Positions 26,011 to 35,010 of a DNA stretch of 64,000 nt are shown in pieces; the first letter of the stretch is position 1, and each line of letters starts with the position of its first letter. The notes under the pieces were generated by a model. That model saw only the letters and a program-made list of their open reading frames with translations. It ran no database searches and was not told the DNA's origin. A program made the translations under genes and the position numbers. The DNA is from JABDEZ01 sp965276955 (lineage in GTDB: Bacteria; Bacteroidota; Bacteroidia; Chitinophagales; Chitinophagaceae): the NCBI GenBank assembly GCA_965276955.1, contig CBDIBP010000019.1, positions 62,001-126,000 of the forward strand, read 5' to 3'.

Positions 26011-28626
26011 TTATTTGTACTGTGCTGTTATTCCTTTTAGTTCATTAATTTTCAGCAGAGCTTCTACAGGGGTAAGTGTATTCACATCAGTAGCTTGCAG
26101 CACTTGCTGAATGCGTCGCAGATCCTCGGTAAGACCATCAAATATATTAAGCTGGTATTGTGGTTTTGGCGGTATCTTCTTCACTTGTTGGGCTGTGCTG
26201 TCGCTGCTGCTGTGTTTTTCTTCCAGCATGGCCAGTATCTGGTTGGCACGTTCCAGCAGGGCTGGGGGCATCCCCGCCATACGCGCTACCTGTATGCCAA
26301 AGCTATGTCGACTACCACCAGGCGCCAATTTGCGCAGGAAGATGACCTTATTGCCCGTTTCCTTATGGGTAATGTGGTAGTTGTGCACTCTTGGCAACTG
26401 GTGCTCCAGTTCATTCAGCTCGTGGTAGTGGGTAGCAAAGAGTGTTTTAGGTTTTGTAGCGCTATTATGCAGGTGCTCAACTATAGACCACGCTATACTA
26501 ATACCATCGTAAGTACTGGTACCGCGGCCTATCTCGTCCAGTATTACCAGGCTGCGCTCACTAAGGTTGTTGATGATGCTGGCGGTCTCGTTCATCTCTA
26601 CCATGAAGGTGCTCTCGCCACCACTCAGGTTATCTGATGCGCCAACGCGGGTGAATATTTTATCGGTGAGGCCAATCACAGCGCTGTCTGCAGGTACAAA
26701 GCTACCCATGTGTGCCATAAGTGTTATGATGGCTGTTTGCCGCAGCAGTGCCGACTTACCGCTCATGTTGGGACCAGTAAGGATGATCACCTGCTGCTCG
26801 GTCTTATTCAGAACAGTATCATTAGCGATATATCCTTCGCCAGGTGGCAGTTGCTGCTCTATTACGGGATGCCTGCCTTGTTTTATATCCAGTACGGGTT
26901 CTTGTACTATTGTAGGGCGATGGTAGTTGAACTGGCGGGCATTGTTGGCAAAGCACAGCAGGCAGTCTACCTGGGCTATGATATGGGCATTGGCCTGTAT
27001 GGGGGCAATGTAAGGTTCTATAGCACTCAGCAGTTGCTGATATAGGTCCAGCTCCAGTGCAAGTATACGTTCTTCGGCGCCCAGTATCTTTTCTTCGTAT
27101 TCTTTAAGCTCAGGTGTTATGTAGCGCTCTGCATTGGCAAGGGTCTGCTTGCGGATCCACTCGGGGGGCACCTTGTCTTTATGGGTATGGGTCACCTCCA
27201 GGTAATAGCCGAAAACATTGTTGTAAGCGATCTTTAAAGAGGATATACCTGTATTCTGCGCTTCTTTTTGCTGTATCTGTAGCAGGTAATCTTTCCCGTT
27301 GCGCGATATATTCCGCAGGTGATCCAGCTCTTCCGATACCCCTTCGCGTATGGCGCCACCTTTGTTCACAAGAGCGGGAACATCATCTGCAAGGGTGTTT
27401 TTTATGCGTTGTTGTAGGTCAGTAAGCGGCTGAAGTGATCTTATCAGGTCGCACAAAGATGCTTCGTTGGCTATCATACACTCTTCGCGCATCAGTTCCA
27501 TAAACTGTAAGCCTTTGCCCAATTGTGCCACTTCCCTGGGGTTAGCTTTTTTAAGCGGTATCTTGCCTATCAGCCGTTCTATATCGCCTACTTGTTTTAT
27601 GTGGTGGGTAAGGGACTTATTCAAGTCCTGCGCCAGTATGAAATGGCTCACCAGGTTCAGCCGCTGTTCTATTTTGTTCATATCGAACAGAGGAAGTATC
27701 AGCCAGCGTTTTAGCAGGCGGGCACCCATGGGCGTACAGGTATGGTCTATGGCATAGAGCAGGTTGTTGCCATTCTCGGCAGCGCTGCTTATCAGCTCCA
27801 GGTTGCGGATAGTGAACCTGTCCATCCATAAGTAGTCGTTGGCTATTATGCGCTGCAGACTGTTGATGTGTTGCAGGTGCGGGTGTTCTGTATCCTTAAG
27901 ATAGTGCAGGGCGGCGCCTGCGGCTATTATTGCAGCCTTAAGGCCCTCTATTCCATAGCCCTTGAGCGATAGGGTTTGGAAATGAGCAAGCAACAGGTCG
28001 TAAGTATATTGCTCCTGGAACACCCATTCGTCCAGTTGAAAGGTATAGACCTTACTATCAAAATATTCTTTGAATTTCTTCTGTTGGGTTTTAGATAATA
28101 TGACCTCTGAGGGTTGAAAGCTTTGCAGCAGCTTATCCATATACTCTATGTTCCCTTCTGCCACAAAGAACTCTCCGGTTGTTATATCAAGGAAGGAGAT
28201 GCCGCAATTTGGTTCACCAATATAGATGGATGCAAGGAAGTTATTCGTTTTGTTCTCCAGTAGTTTATCGCTGGTGGCTACTCCAGGTGTTACCAGTTCT
28301 GTGACACCACGCTTTACGATACCTTTTACAGTTTTGGGGTCTTCCAGCTGATCGCAGATGGCTACGCGGTATCCGGCTTTTACCAGCTTGTGCAGGTAGG
28401 TATCCAGCGAATGGTGCGGGAAGCCGGCCAACTCCACTGATGTGGCAGCGCCATTGGACCGTTTTGTAAGCGTGATGCCCAGCACACGTGACGAGATAAG
28501 CGCATCGCCCGCAAAGGTCTCATAAAAATCGCCTACACGAAACAACAGTATGGCATCAGGATATTTTGCCTTTATCTCCCGATGCTGTTTCATTAAGGGG
28601 GTTTCAGCCGCTTCGCTTTTTGCCAT
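26011..28626 (-). CDS. mutS: DNA mismatch repair protein MutS
   Basis: 871 residues. N-terminal mismatch-binding domain with KYPDAILLFRVGDFYETFAGDA (Phe-x-Glu wedge equivalent in DFYE), connector and clamp domains, then the ATPase with Walker A GPNMSGKSALLRQ, Walker B LVILDEIGRGTSTYDG and FATHYHELNEL. The C-terminus ends in short helices. ATG 28626 (MAKSEAAETPLM) is preferred over the TTG three codons upstream. First of a minus-strand pair with the DUF218 gene. Confidence 0.98.
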   Translation of the reverse strand: MAKSEAAETPLMKQHREIKAKYPDAILLFRVGDFYETFAGDALISSRVLGITLTKRSNGAATSVELAGFPHHSLDTYLHKLVKAGYRVAICDQLEDPKTVKGIVKRGVTELVTPGVATSDKLLENKTNNFLASIYIGEPNCGISFLDITTGEFFVAEGNIEYMDKLLQSFQPSEVILSKTQQKKFKEYFDSKVYTFQLDEWVFQEQYTYDLLLAHFQTLSLKGYGIEGLKAAIIAAGAALHYLKDTEHPHLQHINSLQRIIANDYLWMDRFTIRNLELISSAAENGNNLLYAIDHTCTPMGARLLKRWLILPLFDMNKIEQRLNLVSHFILAQDLNKSLTHHIKQVGDIERLIGKIPLKKANPREVAQLGKGLQFMELMREECMIANEASLCDLIRSLQPLTDLQQRIKNTLADDVPALVNKGGAIREGVSEELDHLRNISRNGKDYLLQIQQKEAQNTGISSLKIAYNNVFGYYLEVTHTHKDKVPPEWIRKQTLANAERYITPELKEYEEKILGAEERILALELDLYQQLLSAIEPYIAPIQANAHIIAQVDCLLCFANNARQFNYHRPTIVQEPVLDIKQGRHPVIEQQLPPGEGYIANDTVLNKTEQQVIILTGPNMSGKSALLRQTAIITLMAHMGSFVPADSAVIGLTDKIFTRVGASDNLSGGESTFMVEMNETASIINNLSERSLVILDEIGRGTSTYDGISIAWSIVEHLHNSATKPKTLFATHYHELNELEHQLPRVHNYHITHKETGNKVIFLRKLAPGGSRHSFGIQVARMAGMPPALLERANQILAMLEEKHSSSDSTAQQVKKIPPKPQYQLNIFDGLTEDLRRIQQVLQATDVNTLTPVEALLKINELKGITAQYK

Positions 28627-28689
28627 ACGGTGCAAACCTACGAAAAGAGAATTACCATTGAAAAGCGGGTATTGTACAAGTGTGGATAA

Positions 28690-30333
28690 CTAATGAGCAT
28701 CTTCCTTTATAGTTATCAGCAGATCTTTATTAAAAGAAACACTGGCCTTCCTATTCCAGGGTATGTGTTGCCATTCGGCAGCAGGAGCTATCATTTTTGT
28801 TGTCCTCTGCTCATTGCTTACGCGCAGGGGTATGCTAAAGCCTAGTACTATTTTATCGAAATGAAAGAACAGGTCATGGTTATCTACATAGTATTCTAAT
28901 TTGGGTATATCTTTCGTGCGGAGGTATTGGTTGAAGAATGCTGTCATGTTAATGCCCGGCAGGTAGCTGGCTATATAGTTCTCGGCTTGTTTCGTCGTAA
29001 TGGTCTTGTGGTAAAAAGAGTAGGTAAGGCCCCGCATCATTTTCCTGAATTGTACATCATCATTCATAAGCACTCTTATCATGTACATCATTGCGGCACC
29101 CTTCCGGTACATATCACCGCTGCCTTCATTGTTCACGCCATAGTCGCCTATGAGCGGCCGGTCATTGTTTATTTTATCGCGGTTGCCCCTGGAATAATCT
29201 GCGGAGGCTGAGTCGCCGAACATACAGTTGACAAACAAACTTTCTGAAAAGGTAGTAATTCCCTCATGTATCCAGTTATCGGCAATGTCTGTAGCAGTTA
29301 TGTTATTCCCAAACCATTCGTGCCCACTCTCATGTACTATTATGTAATCGAATAAACTGCCTATACCTGTGCCGCTACGATCTATGCCCAAATACCCCAT
29401 CTGGTATTCATTGCCATAAGCTACTGCGCTCTGATGCTCCATGCCCAGGTAGGGCGCTTCTACCAGTTTGTAGCCATCCTCATAAAAAGGGTAGGGGCCC
29501 ATCCAGTATTCAAAGCAGTGCAGCATGGGTTTTACAATGGCAAATTGTTTCCGGGCCTTAGCCTCATTGTACCGCAGTGCATAAAAGTCAAGCGGCAATA
29601 TTCCTTTCTCACCGGCCATTGTATCTGTCCAATGTACATAGTCGCCAAGGTAAAAGGTGACATCGTAATTATTTATTGGGTTCTTTACCTGCCAGTGCCA
29701 GTAGGTTTGATTATGGTCCAGCGGTTTCTGCTCCACGAGATGGCCATTGCTTATACATTGCAGGTTAGCGGGGCAGGTGAACTCCATATCCTGTCCATTA
29801 TCCGGCTCATCCCATTGGGCATCCTTGCAGGGCCACCACACACTGGCGCCCAGGCCCTGGCAGGCAACTGCAATCCAGGGGTTACCTGCTCCGTCAGTGT
29901 TCCATATAAAGCCACCATCCCAAGGGGGGTGTACGGCGTTGCGGGGTTTGCCGTGATAATAACATTGCATAGCATATGTTGTGCCAACTACCCAGGTACG
30001 ATATGGATATTTTACCCACCACACATCCCCCTCATTAGCAATAGATAATTTATTGCCGGCGTATATTACGCTATCTAAGACCATTGGCTTCTGCAGGTCT
30101 ATCTGCATGCTATCATGTGGTTGCTCACTCACTTTTAGCTCTATAACAACGCTGCCACTGATGTTTTTTGCAGCAGTCTCAAAAACCACTGCAAGATCAT
30201 AATGCTGCACATTCCACCAGTTGCGGCCATTGCCGTTGCTACCCCGCAGGGTATCAGCGTGGGTATAAGCATGAGAGGCTACACTGCCAAGCAGGCACAG
30301 CGTAGCAAACAGTATATGTTTCACGGAGTACAT
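28690..30333 (-). CDS. M1-family zinc aminopeptidase, secreted, short form
   Basis: 547 residues with a signal peptide (VKHILFATLCLLGSVASHA). The N-terminal M1 beta domain is followed by the GAMEN-like exopeptidase motif LGMEHQSAVAYG and the zinc site HESGHEWFGN...WIHEG (HExxH plus distal Glu). It ends soon after the catalytic domain, so the large C-terminal helical domain of ERAP/PepN is absent. It probably acts in the periplasm in peptide degradation. Its ATG overlaps the stop of the upstream FKBP gene (TAATG), so translation is coupled. Confidence 0.9.
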   Translation of the reverse strand: MYSVKHILFATLCLLGSVASHAYTHADTLRGSNGNGRNWWNVQHYDLAVVFETAAKNISGSVVIELKVSEQPHDSMQIDLQKPMVLDSVIYAGNKLSIANEGDVWWVKYPYRTWVVGTTYAMQCYYHGKPRNAVHPPWDGGFIWNTDGAGNPWIAVACQGLGASVWWPCKDAQWDEPDNGQDMEFTCPANLQCISNGHLVEQKPLDHNQTYWHWQVKNPINNYDVTFYLGDYVHWTDTMAGEKGILPLDFYALRYNEAKARKQFAIVKPMLHCFEYWMGPYPFYEDGYKLVEAPYLGMEHQSAVAYGNEYQMGYLGIDRSGTGIGSLFDYIIVHESGHEWFGNNITATDIADNWIHEGITTFSESLFVNCMFGDSASADYSRGNRDKINNDRPLIGDYGVNNEGSGDMYRKGAAMMYMIRVLMNDDVQFRKMMRGLTYSFYHKTITTKQAENYIASYLPGINMTAFFNQYLRTKDIPKLEYYVDNHDLFFHFDKIVLGFSIPLRVSNEQRTTKMIAPAAEWQHIPWNRKASVSFNKDLLITIKEDAH

Positions 30334-31226
30334 TATTTTATATCAAGCACTTCAATGTCAAATATCAGTATGGAATTGGGCGGTATATCGCTGGAAGGGC
30401 TTTGCTCACCATAGGCCATGGGTGAGGGGATATATATGGTGCCTTTCCCTCCTTTTTTTATCAATGGTATGCCCTTGTCCCACCCGGTTATTACCTGGTG
30501 CTTGCCTACTGCAAAAGAAAATGGAGTGACATGATGGTAGTTCGAGTCGATATTGGAATCAAATACTTTACCGTTCATTGTTTTGCCGGTATAGTTAACA
30601 GATACGGTTTGACCCGGTTTCGCATTAGTGCCCGTTCCTTGTTTGCTTATTGTATAATAGATACCCGATGGCGCTTTAGTAGCTTTTATCTTGTTCTTGC
30701 TGAAATAGGCTACCAGTTTCTGTGTGTCTATAATAGTTTGCGCATTATATTTTTTAAGCTTCTCAGCTTTTACCGTTTGTGCGGTCTTTACAGAGATCAT
30801 AGAAACATTATACTCCATCTTCTTGCCTGGCTGTGCGCCGGGCATTGGCTGTTTTAATGAGTCGACAGGAATAAAGAATACGGCACTGTCGCCCGCCTCC
30901 ATCAACATGAAGCCTTCAACCGGGTCACCATGAAAAGTAGGTTTGGTAATGGGGAAAGAGACCGGTTCGTTATTATTCAGCTTCCTGGAGTTAAACACTT
31001 CACTGTCGCCCATGTGCACATTAATGTTCATCTCTACCACATCGGTTATGCGAGGGTGTATACCTTTCAACTGTCCTTTATGAAATATTTTATATTCAAG
31101 CCCGCTTTTTGTCTTTAAAAAACCTTTGGAACCACCCTCATCGTTTATGGTGGTGCGCTTAATAGGCTGTGCTAACGATATATTGCAGATAGTAAGCAAG
31201 CCAAAAATGCATAGTGTTGTCCTCAT
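30333..31226 (-). CDS. Tandem FKBP-type peptidyl-prolyl isomerase, secreted (paralogue 1)
   Basis: 297 residues: signal peptide (LCIFGLLTICNISLAQ), a diverged N-terminal FKBP-like half (DVVEMNINVHMGDSEVFNSRKLNNNEP, GDPVEGFMLMEAGDSAVFFIP) and a canonical C-terminal FKBP domain (VSVNYTGKTMNGKVFDSN, FAVGKHQVITGWDKGIPLIKKGGKGTIYIPS, MAYGEQSPSSDIPPNSILIFDIEVL). FKBPs catalyse X-Pro isomerisation and assist folding of envelope proteins. It is third in a run of three paralogues and is cotranscribed with the M1 peptidase. Confidence 0.92.
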   Translation of the reverse strand: MRTTLCIFGLLTICNISLAQPIKRTTINDEGGSKGFLKTKSGLEYKIFHKGQLKGIHPRITDVVEMNINVHMGDSEVFNSRKLNNNEPVSFPITKPTFHGDPVEGFMLMEAGDSAVFFIPVDSLKQPMPGAQPGKKMEYNVSMISVKTAQTVKAEKLKKYNAQTIIDTQKLVAYFSKNKIKATKAPSGIYYTISKQGTGTNAKPGQTVSVNYTGKTMNGKVFDSNIDSNYHHVTPFSFAVGKHQVITGWDKGIPLIKKGGKGTIYIPSPMAYGEQSPSSDIPPNSILIFDIEVLDIK

Positions 31227-31270
31227 TCTATGTTACAAGATATGAATTTGGGTCAGGAAATGCTATAAAT

Positions 31271-31305
31271 CAACATGGTATTTGCTTTACGCAAATACCA
31301 TGTTG
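31271..31305. repeat. Perfect 15-base inverted repeat between FKBP paralogues 1 and 2
   Basis: CAACATGGTATTTGC at 31271-31285 and its exact complement at 31291-31305 flank a 5-base loop. Neither strand has a good T-tract, so this may be an mRNA-stabilising or attenuating hairpin in the operon rather than a full terminator. Confidence 0.75.
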
Positions 31306-31328
31306 AAAATAAAGAATAGATAAGAATG

Positions 31329-32312
31329 TTAGTTGTGCTCGTTGCCTGCAGGTTTGCTATCGGCTATATCTGTCACTTCTACATCGAACATCAGTATAGT
31401 GTTGGGGGCTATGCTGCCACCGGCACCACGAGAACCATAGGCCAGGGGCGATGGGATGTAAAGAGTGCCTTTGCCACCTTTCTTTATCAAAGGTATACCT
31501 TCATCCCAGCCAGTTATTACCCTGTGCTGACCTACAGGGAATGAGAAAGGCTGTACGTGATGGAAATTGGAATCCACATTTGAATCGAATGGTTTGCCAT
31601 CCAGTGTTTTACCAGTGTAGTTCACTGTTACGGTCTGGCCTTCTTTTGCACTTTCGCCTGTGCCCTGCACTGCTATTGTGTAGTAAAGACCGCTTGCTGT
31701 TTTGCTGGCTTTTATGTGGTTCGCCGCAAAGTAATCATTTAAGATCTTGTCGTCAATAGACTTTTGCGCCTCAGCAGCCTTAGCAGCCTCAGCTTTTGCA
31801 GCTTCTGCTTTTTTTGCAGCTTCTGCTTTGCCTACGGCTTCTGGTTTTACAGAGAATAACTTAACGTTATATTCCAGTTTGTCAGTAGACTTCATCCATG
31901 GTGGTAATTGTGCTCCAGATTTCTTTAAAGAATCTACCAGAACATAAAATACCGCACTGTCACCTGGTTTCATCATCATAAAACCTGTTACCGGATCGCA
32001 ACCAAAAGCTGGTTTCTGTATAGGGAAGGAGATAGGGTCGCCATGGTTGACCGCTTTTGAATCAAAAAGAGCACTGTCGCCAACATGTACTTTTATATTC
32101 ATTTCAACAAAGTCTCCCAATTTTGGGCTAACTCCGGTTTCCGGGGTCTTCCTGATTATCTTATAACCCAGGCCGCTTTTTGCCCACTTCACCGCTTCTG
32201 TTTTTGCAGCAGGCTTCTTAGTGGCAGGTTTTTTAGCTTGTGCTGATACGTTTTGCGTACCAACCGCAAGCAGCGATAGGGCAACTGAACAGAAAATTAT
32301 CGAACTTTTCAT
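31329..32312 (-). CDS. Tandem FKBP-type peptidyl-prolyl isomerase, secreted (paralogue 2)
   Basis: 327 residues: signal peptide to about residue 25, Lys/Ala-rich segment (KKPATKKPAAK), diverged N-terminal FKBP-like half (DFVEMNIKVHVGDSALFDSKAVNHGDP), a charged Ala/Lys/Glu helix (KAEAAKKAEAAKAEAAK) and a canonical C-terminal FKBP domain (VTVNYTGKTLDGKPFDSN, FPVGQHRVITGWDEGIPLIKKGGKGTLYIPS). The helix is the long linker typical of FkpA/Mip-type periplasmic FKBPs. It is the second of three tandem paralogues; 26 bases separate it from paralogue 3. Confidence 0.92.
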   Translation of the reverse strand: MKSSIIFCSVALSLLAVGTQNVSAQAKKPATKKPAAKTEAVKWAKSGLGYKIIRKTPETGVSPKLGDFVEMNIKVHVGDSALFDSKAVNHGDPISFPIQKPAFGCDPVTGFMMMKPGDSAVFYVLVDSLKKSGAQLPPWMKSTDKLEYNVKLFSVKPEAVGKAEAAKKAEAAKAEAAKAAEAQKSIDDKILNDYFAANHIKASKTASGLYYTIAVQGTGESAKEGQTVTVNYTGKTLDGKPFDSNVDSNFHHVQPFSFPVGQHRVITGWDEGIPLIKKGGKGTLYIPSPLAYGSRGAGGSIAPNTILMFDVEVTDIADSKPAGNEHN

Positions 32313-32338
32313 TTAGTTATTTGGTTTAGATGTATTTA

Positions 32339-33286
32339 TTATTGGCGTGGCGCAGATTGTGGTTGTGCCGGTGCATCCTTAATATCAGTAACCTCTATAT
32401 TGAAGATCAATATGCTATTAGCCGTGATCTCTGCTGAGCGAGCCTGCGGGCCATAAGCCAGTGGAGAAGGTATGTATAGTGTAGCCTTGCTGCCTTTTTT
32501 CAGCATAGAAACACCTTCATCCCAACCCTGTATCACCTGGTGCTGACCAATAGTGAATGTAAAAGGCTCTTTATGGTGGAAGCTTGAATCCTGGTTAGAA
32601 TCGAAAGTTTTACCTGCCATTGTTTTACCTGTATAGTTAACCGTTACAGCTTGACCTGGCTTAGGATTTGCTCCGCTACCTGGTGCACTGATGGTATAGT
32701 AAACGCCAGATGGGGTTTTAGAAGGTGTGATGTGGTTCTGAGCAAAATAGTCTGTCAACATCTTGTCATCGATAGCCATTTGCGCTTTCGATTGTTTGTT
32801 AGCTTCAGCCATAGCTTCAGCTTGCTTTTTTTCCTGCGCAGCTTTTCCTTCTGCAGCAGACTTAATAGAAACAAGTACCACGTCAAACTCCAGTTTCATA
32901 CCTTGTTTCAACCATGGTGGCAATTGTGCGCCTGTTTTCCTTAAAGAATCTACAGGTATAGCATAGCGGAATACAGCGCTATCACCCACGGAAAGCAATT
33001 TAAAACCCTCAACCGGATCGCCAGGACCCTGAGATGGCTGTATCACAAAAGATGACGGCTGCCCGTTATTCATTTTACGGGAGTTGAACAGCTGTGTATC
33101 GCCTACATGTTGTGTTATGTACATCTCTACATAATCACCCACTTTAGGTTTTGGTCCAGATACATCTTTTACTATACGGTATTCAACACCGTTCTTCAAA
33201 GTTTTAAAACTGCTGTTGCTGTTGCAAGCACTGAGGCTGAAAATTGCTGCGCCTAATGCGGCGATCGGTAATATCTGCTTTATCAT
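32339..33286 (-). CDS. Tandem FKBP-type peptidyl-prolyl isomerase lipoprotein (paralogue 3)
   Basis: 315 residues: lipoprotein signal with lipobox LSAC (MIKQILPIAALGAAIFSLSAC), then the same layout of diverged FKBP-like half (YVEMYITQHVGDTQLFNSRKMNNGQP, GDPVEGFKLLSVGDSAVFRY), charged helix (EGKAAQEKKQAEAMAEANK) and canonical FKBP domain (VTVNYTGKTMAGKTFDSN, FTIGQHQVIQGWDEGVSMLKKGSKATLYIPS). It is membrane-anchored, unlike paralogues 1 and 2. The upstream gene is the DHH phosphoesterase, eight bases away. Confidence 0.92.
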   Translation of the reverse strand: MIKQILPIAALGAAIFSLSACNSNSSFKTLKNGVEYRIVKDVSGPKPKVGDYVEMYITQHVGDTQLFNSRKMNNGQPSSFVIQPSQGPGDPVEGFKLLSVGDSAVFRYAIPVDSLRKTGAQLPPWLKQGMKLEFDVVLVSIKSAAEGKAAQEKKQAEAMAEANKQSKAQMAIDDKMLTDYFAQNHITPSKTPSGVYYTISAPGSGANPKPGQAVTVNYTGKTMAGKTFDSNQDSSFHHKEPFTFTIGQHQVIQGWDEGVSMLKKGSKATLYIPSPLAYGPQARSAEITANSILIFNIEVTDIKDAPAQPQSAPRQ

Positions 33287-33294
33287 ATTTTTAT

Positions 33295-34293
33295 TTATCG
33301 GGGGTGAATATCGGATAAAATTTTCTTAAAATTAGCTACTGTTTCAATAAAAGTTGCTTTTGACCGGCCACCGGATGCATTAAAATGGCCACCACCGTTG
33401 AAATGCTGCCTTCCAAAATCACTTACATCAAAGTTCCCTTTGCTGCGAAATGATAGTTTTACCTCATCGCCACGCTCTGTAATAAGGGTAGCGAAGCGTA
33501 TGCCAGCTATGCTTAGCGGGTAGTTGACCAACCCCTCTGTATCGCCGGTATGTACATTGAATGATTTTAGCTCCCTGCGCGACAATGCAATGAGGCCTGC
33601 ATTATATTTAGGCATTATCTCCATCTTTTCCATCAGCACATAGCCCAGGAATTTCATACGGTTGGCCGACCAGGAGTCATAGATCTGCTCATGTATGAAG
33701 CTGTGGTCCATACCCTTGCGTTTCAGGTTGGCTACCATATCATGTACGCCGGCCGATGTAATAGGGAAACGGAAAGAGCCGGTATCGGTCATCACACCTG
33801 TGTACAGGCACTCTGCAGTATCTGTATCTATCAGGTCATTGTCGCCACACATATTTATGTAGTCATACACCATTTCGCAAGTGCTGCTTTTTTCAGGAAG
33901 GCTCATGCCATAATCCCAAACCGGAGCCGGGAATAGGTGATGGTCTATTAATATCTTTGGTTGTGTGGCAGCTGTGAGTAGCGCTTCCAAATGCTTGGTG
34001 CGGCTGTAGTCATTAAAATCCAGGCAAAATATAACGTCTGCACCTTGCAAAGCTAAAGTAGCGCTTTCCCGGTCTTCCTCATAGTTAAGCATGTGTGCCA
34101 CGCCGGGCATCCATGATAAAAAATCAGGGATCTCTCCGGGCGAAACAGGAGTAACATTATGTCCTTTCTTTACCAGGTAATGGTAAAGGCCAAGCATACT
34201 GCCTATTGCATCACCATCTGGTTTGTGATGGGTGGTGATGAATATTTTCTTTGGTGTTTGTAGTAGTGTGACAGTCTCTTGTATAGGGAGCAT
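33295..34293 (-). CDS. nrnA: DHH/DHHA1 phosphoesterase (NrnA-like oligoribonuclease/pAp phosphatase)
   Basis: 332 residues. Metal-binding motifs THHKPDGDAIGSMLG, FCLDFNDYSR and LIDHHLFP (DHH), and C-terminal DHHA1 motif GGGHFNASGGRS. NrnA-type enzymes degrade nanoRNA and dephosphorylate pAp from sulphur metabolism. Start ATG 34293 (MLPIQETVTLL). It is divergent from ndk and appears to be the first gene of the minus run that continues through the FKBP genes and M1 peptidase. Confidence 0.92.
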   Translation of the reverse strand: MLPIQETVTLLQTPKKIFITTHHKPDGDAIGSMLGLYHYLVKKGHNVTPVSPGEIPDFLSWMPGVAHMLNYEEDRESATLALQGADVIFCLDFNDYSRTKHLEALLTAATQPKILIDHHLFPAPVWDYGMSLPEKSSTCEMVYDYINMCGDNDLIDTDTAECLYTGVMTDTGSFRFPITSAGVHDMVANLKRKGMDHSFIHEQIYDSWSANRMKFLGYVLMEKMEIMPKYNAGLIALSRRELKSFNVHTGDTEGLVNYPLSIAGIRFATLITERGDEVKLSFRSKGNFDVSDFGRQHFNGGGHFNASGGRSKATFIETVANFKKILSDIHPR

Positions 34294-34392
34294 AAATTTC
34301 CTGGAAAAATGGCCAGGTGACTTTTGGGATGCGAAAATACGTTTTAAACTATAAAATTTATCGTTCGCGATGATAATCTTTTAGGAAAGGTG

Positions 34393-34400
34393 TACTTTTG
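34393..34400 (+). promoter_or_regulatory. Bacteroidota -7 box of ndk
   Basis: TACTTTTG, an exact match, 32 bases before the ndk ATG at 34433. Confidence 0.6.
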
Positions 34401-34432
34401 CGCAAATTTTTAAAATAGCACAAAAGATCTTT

Positions 34433-34852
34433 ATGTCAAATCGCACTTTTACTATGATCAAGCCAGATGCCGTACGCAACGGGCATATCGGCAACATACT
34501 GCAGATGATAAATGCAGCAGGCTTTAAAATAATAGCTTTAAAATATACACAGATCAGCACCCAACAGGCTGAAAAGTTTTATGAAGTGCATAAGGAAAGA
34601 GGCTTCTTTGGCGAACTGACCGAATTTATGAGCAGCGGGCCAATTGTAGCAGCAATACTTGAAAAAGAAAATGCTGTAGCCGATTTCCGTACATTGATAG
34701 GCGCTACCGATCCTTCAAAAGCAGATGAAGGTACCATCCGTAATAAGTATGCTACTTCTATAGGTGAGAATGCCGTACATGGTTCTGACAGCGATGAGAA
34801 CGCAGAGATAGAAGGCAACTTCTATTTTAGCGGTCTGGAGCGCTTTTATTAA
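34433..34852 (+). CDS. ndk: Nucleoside diphosphate kinase
   Basis: A 139-residue enzyme that balances NTP pools by phosphate transfer through a histidine intermediate. RTFTMIKPDAVRNGHIGNI at the N-terminus, and the active-site context GENAVHGSDSDENAEIE, where His is the phosphorylated residue. The length matches the bacterial family. Own promoter and terminator. Confidence 0.98.
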   Translation: MSNRTFTMIKPDAVRNGHIGNILQMINAAGFKIIALKYTQISTQQAEKFYEVHKERGFFGELTEFMSSGPIVAAILEKENAVADFRTLIGATDPSKADEGTIRNKYATSIGENAVHGSDSDENAEIEGNFYFSGLERFY

Positions 34853-34875
34853 GCGACAATATTCTTATATGTTAC

Positions 34876-34908
34876 AATGCCCTGCAGACCGCAGGGCATT
34901 TGTTTTTT
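34876..34908 (+). terminator. Intrinsic terminator of ndk
   Basis: AATGCCCTGC and GCAGGGCATT pair around AGACC and run into TTGTTTTTT. It begins 24 bases past the ndk stop. Confidence 0.9.
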
Positions 34909-34983
34909 AGCTTCGTATAGGGTTTTCGCTGCGAATAAGATCTGTTAATTTTTTATTTAGTTTCCATAAGCCAGCAGAACTAT

Positions 34984-34991
34984 TATTTTTG
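34984..34991 (+). promoter_or_regulatory. Bacteroidota -7 box of the YfhO operon
   Basis: TATTTTTG lies 19 bases before ATG 35011. It is the only convincing promoter seen before 42.4 kb on the plus strand, so it may drive the whole six-gene run. Confidence 0.5.
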
Positions 34992-35010
34992 CTGAGCTAA
35001 AAGGCGCACT

